A DNA stretch of 64,000 bases, taken from Euryodendron excelsum (lineage: Eukaryota > Streptophyta > Magnoliopsida > Ericales > Pentaphylacaceae). Position 1 is the stretch's first letter. Every line of letters begins with the position of its first letter. The translations under genes and the position numbers were made by a program. Below the pieces are notes generated by a model, which was not told the DNA's origin, did not search any database, and saw nothing but the letters and a program-made list of their open reading frames with translations. The DNA is taken from positions 31,632,501 through 31,696,500 of the forward strand of contig CM065378.1 of assembly GCA_033060915.1 (NCBI GenBank), in the 5' to 3' direction. Positions 58,692-64,000 of this stretch are shown piece after piece.

Positions 58692-59786
58692 TTCAAAGAT
58701 TCCTCCTTGCTCTCAATTCAATCTCAAATCATTGAAGACAACCGAACCTTACACATTACCAAACATGTCAATACTCGGATATAAAATCAATAGCATGGAT
58801 AGAGATAAACAAAACAAGTGATACAAAAGACAATCTGGGTATTTCTTGTATTGATGAATAAAGCAATTGAAATCAAGATAGCAGAGTGTCTTTGGTATAT
58901 AATAAGGGCAGAACCACTATATATAGATAGATGCATACATATAGGAGTGTGTATGTATTTGATGAAGAAAACACAAGAAGCCCACATGCTCCATACGCCC
59001 TTTCTAATTCATCGTTTCTATGTCGGCTTTAAGATTATTTTAATTAAATAAATGCTTAAATTATACTTTTTTCTCAGACAAATGAAATATCCATTCCAAA
59101 ACTTTTTACACACGAATAGACCAAAATTGGGCAAAATTTTAAATATTGCTATTTATAAAAACTTCTCCAGCTTTGAAAGGGGATTTTTTTAATTTCTTCC
59201 TGTTTCATTTTTTATTTTATTTTCACTACTACTTGAAAAATTTTCAATTTTCTTGAAACATCATGTTATCTTTTCACCTCTAATAATGTGATACAAATTC
59301 AGAGTGAATTGAGTGGATTACGAACAAACATCATGTTATCCTTTCACGTTGTGAATATTTATTCAATTACATATTCAACCCTTATTCTAGTTTTCAAAAA
59401 ATATCATACATCATTTTTCATTTTTTATCGCATTTTATCCCATAAGTAAGTGGGTCTCGATCCCTGCATTTTTTAATGAGGATCTCATTGCTTCTAATTC
59501 TTTTAGTTTTGCTGGGTCAATGCTGCCAGGAGCAAGAATCTGATTCTTGGATCTCATATTCAATAAAGAATCTGATTTTCTTTTTATCGGGGAAAATATT
59601 TCATTCTTGGTTCAACTTTAACCAAGTTTTACACACTTTTCCCAAACAAAAAAACAAAAAAAAAAAGCCGCCCATGCAAACTTTTAAAATACGTTTGCCA
59701 AACATTTAAAAGCTCAAACCTGCTAAAACTTTGTGTTCCTAAAATCGGTTTTGGGTTTTCCCAAACAGGTCCTTACGAGATGGAAA
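58692..59786. other. LOG promoter region and intergenic DNA
   Basis: CTATATATAG at 58917-58926 is a possible TATA box for the minus-strand LOG gene, about 225 bases upstream of its ATG. Beyond it the DNA is AT-rich and non-coding. Confidence 0.4.
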
Positions 59787-59790
59787 AGGA

Positions 59791-60004
59791 CCAATGAGGA
59801 GGAAGAGAACCATTCTTTGGCAACCAAAGCTACCCAATGAGCGGCTTTGTTAGTTTTTGTTGTGCTTTGTTTTGTTTCGTTTTCCTTGTGTCCTTTACCA
59901 ATGAGGAGGAAGAGAACCATTCTTTGGCAACCAAAGCTACCCAATGAGCGGTTTTGTTAGTTTTTGTTGTGCTTTGTTTTGTTTCGTTTTCCTTGTGTCC
60001 TTTT
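59791..60004. repeat. Two-copy tandem repeat, 107-bp period
   Basis: CCAATGAGGAGGAAGAGAAC starts at 59791 and again at 59898. The two units are nearly identical (one C/T difference seen, GCGGCTTTG against GCGGTTTTG) and end in CCTTGTGTCCTTT. The near-identity indicates a recent duplication. Confidence 0.9.
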
Positions 60005-61071
60005 TCTGCTCAGGTTGATGACAGGAGAATTTTTTAACCTCCCCAGGACCCCAACACTCAGGAGGGCATCTAACCATCAGTGAAATAACTTTATTTCTTG
60101 GATAGCCCAGGTTTTTTATTTTTATTTTTTTTTATAACAAAGTGGTTTTTGCCTTCTTGGTGAATTGACAAATTAATCCATAATAGAGACTTCATAATTA
60201 AGAACCACTTAAGGGCAACTTTTATCATTTCATTGAAAAATTTTGCCCACAAGGGCAAAGGCTACCCTGAGCCACCCTTTTTTGACTGTCAAACACACAT
60301 GGAAACTTGAATCTTGATATGGAATTTCAAAGAACAATTGGTAGCACTTGGCTTATTATTATTGTCATTATTATGTTTTTGGCTGATAAGGAGAACTTCA
60401 TGAAGATGCGAGTTACAAATTAGAGTAATGATGTATATAATTTCATTTCTTAATTTTTTTTTCATTCATAAACACAAGTTTGTAGGACTAATATTAATAA
60501 ACTAATATGAGACTCATTCACTTGTGTTTAGAAAAGAGAAAATGAATTATATACAACATTTTTCTACAAATTAAGCCAACAAACCAACCAGTAGACAAAG
60601 CAAACAACCATCCTTGCATAAGCAAAAACAAGCATACAGAGCATACATGGCTCCATCTGAGAAAGCCTTATCTTACCCAAGCGAAGGGCCCAATTCTGAC
60701 CCAACCAAAGTTAGCCCTGAACACAAAGTGGGCTCAAGGACAATTATAGGTTCCGAGGAACAACTAACTTAACTGTCAAAAATGTTTGGCTTTACCAAAA
60801 ATAAAACCACCATGCCTCTCAGCCTCTGTTTTTCTTTCCCCCTTTCATTTCCTCAATTCAAGCAATCCGTTTCGGATACAGAACTTTTCCAAAGAAAGCC
60901 AAAAACAACCATTTTTATCTCCAATCTGCATCACCATTACAAACTGTTGGTACCCGTCTGAACATCCAATTTTGATAGGGGAGAGAGAAAATTAGAACAG
61001 AGAGAGGGAGGGAGGGAGGGAGGGGTTGAAGTTTCTGTTTTTTTTTTTTTTTTTTTTTCACAATCTCTTCC
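60005..61071. other. Intergenic, then leader of the gene at 61072
   Basis: Mostly non-coding. A (GA)n/(GGGA)n run at about 60980-61024 and a 20-base T tract at about 61037-61058 lie just upstream of the next ATG, probably in its 5' leader. The frame at 60786-60995 starts from TTG and is not called. Confidence 0.5.
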
Positions 61072-61779
61072 ATGGGAAGGAAAATTCTTATGGGGGAGAA
61101 TCCGTCAATCCATCCGATCCTATCGTTATCGCTTCTCATTGCATCAATGGCAGCCATAGTCGCTTTAATTTCATCTTTATGCATAACCCGGAAAAAATCA
61201 CCTCCCTCAACAGATTCTCCACCAATAACAACACAAAATCTTGATGTAGATAGTCCGCCACAAAATGAGGCAACACCACCACCCACATCAACAAAAGCAA
61301 CAGAGACAACAATGGAACCACCGTCGGCAACAGTAGTAGAATCAGAGGATACAAAAGACAGGGCGGCAGAAGAGCCACAACCGCCACTGCCACTGCCACC
61401 ACCGCCGGGGATGTCCCATTTGAGAGGAGCCGGGGCGGCTTCTTACCATTACAGGTCAAGCTCGTCGGTATCATCCCATCGGAAAATCATGTCGAGCATG
61501 AGCATGAGGGTGCAAGGAGGAGGGATGGCGTCGAGACAGCAGTCCCGGAGGGAGGAAAAGCGTGACAAGAAGTTGAAGCACGAAGATTCGATTTGGAAGA
61601 AGAGGATCATTCTGGGAGAAAAATGCAGAGTCCCTGACGAGGATGACACGATTTTATACGATGATAAGGGGAATAGGATCTCGGCCTATCACCCGAAGGC
61701 TCCTAATTCCTTGCCGGTTTCCCGGCAAACATCGTTTATCGATCAGGATGCGCTTCCGAGCTCAGCTGGAAAGAAATAG
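61072..61779 (+). CDS. Uncharacterised plant protein, single N-terminal membrane segment
   Basis: Single exon, 235 residues from the ATG at 61072; an in-frame ATG at 61090 is an alternative. Residues about 15-41 (PILSLSLLIASMAAIVALIS) form one hydrophobic segment, followed by a basic RKKS. The middle, about residues 42-115, is Pro/Thr/Ser/Glu-rich and disordered, with a poly-Leu-Pro run (PLPLPPPPG). The C-terminal third is conserved-looking and basic: SRREEKRDKKLKHEDSIWKK, then RIILGEKCRVPDEDD, YDDKGNRISAYHPKAP and SRQTSFIDQDALP. I have seen the IILGEKC..PDEDD pattern in unnamed plant proteins but know no function. Likely topology: short N-terminus, one membrane pass, long soluble tail. A real gene by composition and length. 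Confidence 0.78.
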   Translation: MGRKILMGENPSIHPILSLSLLIASMAAIVALISSLCITRKKSPPSTDSPPITTQNLDVDSPPQNEATPPPTSTKATETTMEPPSATVVESEDTKDRAAEEPQPPLPLPPPPGMSHLRGAGAASYHYRSSSSVSSHRKIMSSMSMRVQGGGMASRQQSRREEKRDKKLKHEDSIWKKRIILGEKCRVPDEDDTILYDDKGNRISAYHPKAPNSLPVSRQTSFIDQDALPSSAGKK

Positions 61780-64000
61780 GAAAACATTTGTTGGGTTTTG
61801 ATCATGAAATCATTTGGATTGTCTGAGGGGTTGTTGATTTGATTATATGTAGCATTTGATCAATGTATATGCAGTTAGCTACTGTGGCTCTTGTAGCCAT
61901 TGATTTACAGAGGAGCAGCATCACAAGATTATGATCTGCTGTCATCCCAGAATGTTGATCAATGACGGCTTCTGTAAGAACATCATTCTCAATACTGACA
62001 AAGCTTCCATGGAAGATGGGTTCTATGATCTTATTTTTGCATTTTCACAGGAGTTGGTTTTTTTTTTCTTTTCTTTTCTTTCTTTAATCAACAATAGGAA
62101 CTGAATCAGTTGCTTCAATTTTTCCTTCAGAATTGGCTTATCATAAAAGAAAGATTCAGACTTGCCAAACAACTGAGGAAGTATTAAACAAATTTACACA
62201 TTTTACACACAGCTACAAACGTTCACACATGATTGTTGAGGTTTCTTTGTATTGTTTTAATTAACATTCATATGTATATAGATGAGTGAGAAGAGAACAA
62301 AGCATAGAATAAAATATGAATGCTTTTGAAAGAAATTGGGTGTAGCATAGTCGAGGATAGGGTACTTTCACCAAGATGGTTTGTTCATGTCAGAGACAAA
62401 AACAATGGCAAAACCAATAAAAGAACTAATATTTGTGAAAATGGGCCACATGACAATGAAATGGACAAAAGGAGCTTGGTTGCTAAATGAGAGAGAGGAC
62501 ATAAAAATCCTTAACTGTAGAGAAATTCAACTAAAGACCTTGATGTCAACGGAAACAAACAAACAAACGAACGAAAAAACAAAAACACTAATACTATGTT
62601 TGAATCTTACACGTGAAGAGAAAGGGGGCAAAAAATTAGAAGAAAATGAATGACTATTTGTATTAAAAAAAAATCCTGTTTTTTTGTTTGAGTATATAGG
62701 AAAAAATCTGCTCTCATTTCATATGTATATGCTTACAATAATCTATATTTTCAGTGTGCCTATGATGTAGCACCAGGCGATTGTTAGTTAGTGTATATCA
62801 TCCTACAAGAATACAATATGGTGTAGATCAACCAGAATGGTTATGTAAATAAGTCTTTGCCAAAGGGAGGAATCAAATCTTAGAATCCCCACTGTTTTTT
62901 CGATTTTGAAAAGTGATTTTCAAGAACGAGTCTCTTATAAATTTCATTCAAGGTAAAAAAAATTTATGCTTTTTTTTTTTTTGGTTAGTCGAAAGAGATT
63001 ACAAAGAGAGCTGAAGCCGAAAAGAAGATCTGAGAAAAAGAATCTTGAACTCCTGAGTTCCTTAATAGAGACCAAGAACTCTGGCCAAATGTTTGAGCCC
63101 AAGTACTAAGTATAACTCCTCCTTCCATTGTCTTGTACAGTAATAATCATCAGACCACAATAGATGGTCTGTACCATAATTAACATAAATACGGATGATA
63201 AATGAATGATATGTAATACGTAGACCAATAGCGGCTCCATAAAATTTGTTTGATAGGGTAATGCAAACACTTAAAATATTAGTTTTAAAATCATAAATAA
63301 AATGAAATTTTTTAATACATTAATGTTATTATTTTTGACAAAATATAAATATATGTACTTTTACAAGTGCCCTCAACGAGTTTTCATATTTTGGTATCTA
63401 TCACATAAGAACCTTAATATTTGTAAACAAAAATATTACAAATGTTTGCTTATGCAAATATATCAGTTATCAAATAAATTCTACAAATTTAACAACACTA
63501 ACACACAAACAAAAAGCACATGATGGCCGTAAGAAGTAACACAAGATGGTGGAAACATGTAGACAAGCAATCAACGTTAACAAATTAACCAAAATTTTAA
63601 AAAAATCACCATTCAATAAAAATAAAAAATATCATAGATAGTACATAATACAATATGTCATTAACAACTTTTTCTCTTTTTATAAAACTCTCAATTTTAG
63701 AGAAGCAAAGTTAGTCTAAGAGTAGTTGCATCTACACATGCCACGAGGACAAGATTTACTCTCCTCTACCACAAGGCTTTGGTCTTCAATATACCCCAAA
63801 AAAAAGACTTCTAGTTTTAGATTTTTTTGTGTTGAAGCGGTGAAGCATATTAATAGAATCAGAGCATTAAGAAGAGTAACTTATTTAAGTGAGTGAAAAA
63901 TAAGAGCATTCTAATTACTTCTTTCGAAACAAAACTTATAAAAGTAACTTATAACTTATAGTTTATGACTTATAAAATGATAACCCCCTAAAAAAATGAA
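61780..64000. other. 3' flank and intergenic DNA to the window end
   Basis: The first few hundred bases are the 3' UTR of the preceding gene. The remainder is AT-rich with homopolymer runs. Frames at 62381 and 63302 are featureless. Confidence 0.5.

Noticed and set aside
1..64000. tRNA, rRNA, CRISPR array, riboswitch
   Set aside because: No tRNA-like A and B boxes, rRNA text or regularly spaced repeats were seen on reading both strands. A tRNAscan and Rfam search would be decisive.

Overview
The window is nuclear DNA from a flowering plant, most likely a woody dicot. The genes have GT..AG introns, the intergenic DNA is AT-rich and full of (CT)n/(TA)n microsatellites, and there are several LTR retrotransposons and small inverted-repeat elements. 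Every recognisable protein is a standard plant family. I cannot name the species from sequence alone. All exon models are mine, read from splice signals and reading phase.

Layout. (1) 1-1.3 kb: 5' part of an intronless pentatricopeptide-repeat (PPR) gene on the minus strand, running off the left edge. (2) 3.3-11.1 kb: a MITE, then a complete but non-autonomous Athila/Tat-like Ty3/gypsy element with matching AAAAG target duplications. (3) 11.9-15.7 kb: three-exon nodulin-like MFS transporter gene (plus), with two foldback elements in intron 1. (4) 16.7-18.2 kb: single-exon family-4 glycosyltransferase (minus). (5) 20.5-30.7 kb: two head-to-head eIF4A genes, the left one divergent in conserved helicase motifs. 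Between them lies a two-exon 5' fragment of a BSK-type receptor-like cytoplasmic kinase. (6) 34.2-34.6 kb: small DUF3511 gene with a decayed tandem copy of its 3' end. (7) 39-45 kb: repeat-rich stretch with two TTA/TAA-type MITEs, a non-autonomous copia-like element with AACCC duplications, and a solo LTR with TTCTT duplications. (8) 45.4-52.8 kb: nine-exon NIPA9-like Mg2+ transporter (plus). (9) 56.3-58.7 kb: seven-exon LOG8-like cytokinin-activating gene (minus). (10) 61.1-61.8 kb: single-exon gene of an unnamed plant family (plus). The rest is intergenic.

Gene order. From memory of Arabidopsis, PPR-MFS-GT4 matches At4g19440-At4g19450-At4g19460. DUF3511-NIPA9-LOG8 matches At5g11970-At5g11960-At5g11950. 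The window therefore seems to hold, side by side, two blocks that lie on different Arabidopsis chromosomes, with the eIF4A pair between them. The genes do not form a pathway. They are independent housekeeping, transport, hormone and organelle-RNA functions. The least ordinary part is the 20.5-30.7 kb eIF4A/BSK interval. I found no clear new multi-gene system, and no tRNA, rRNA or CRISPR array.
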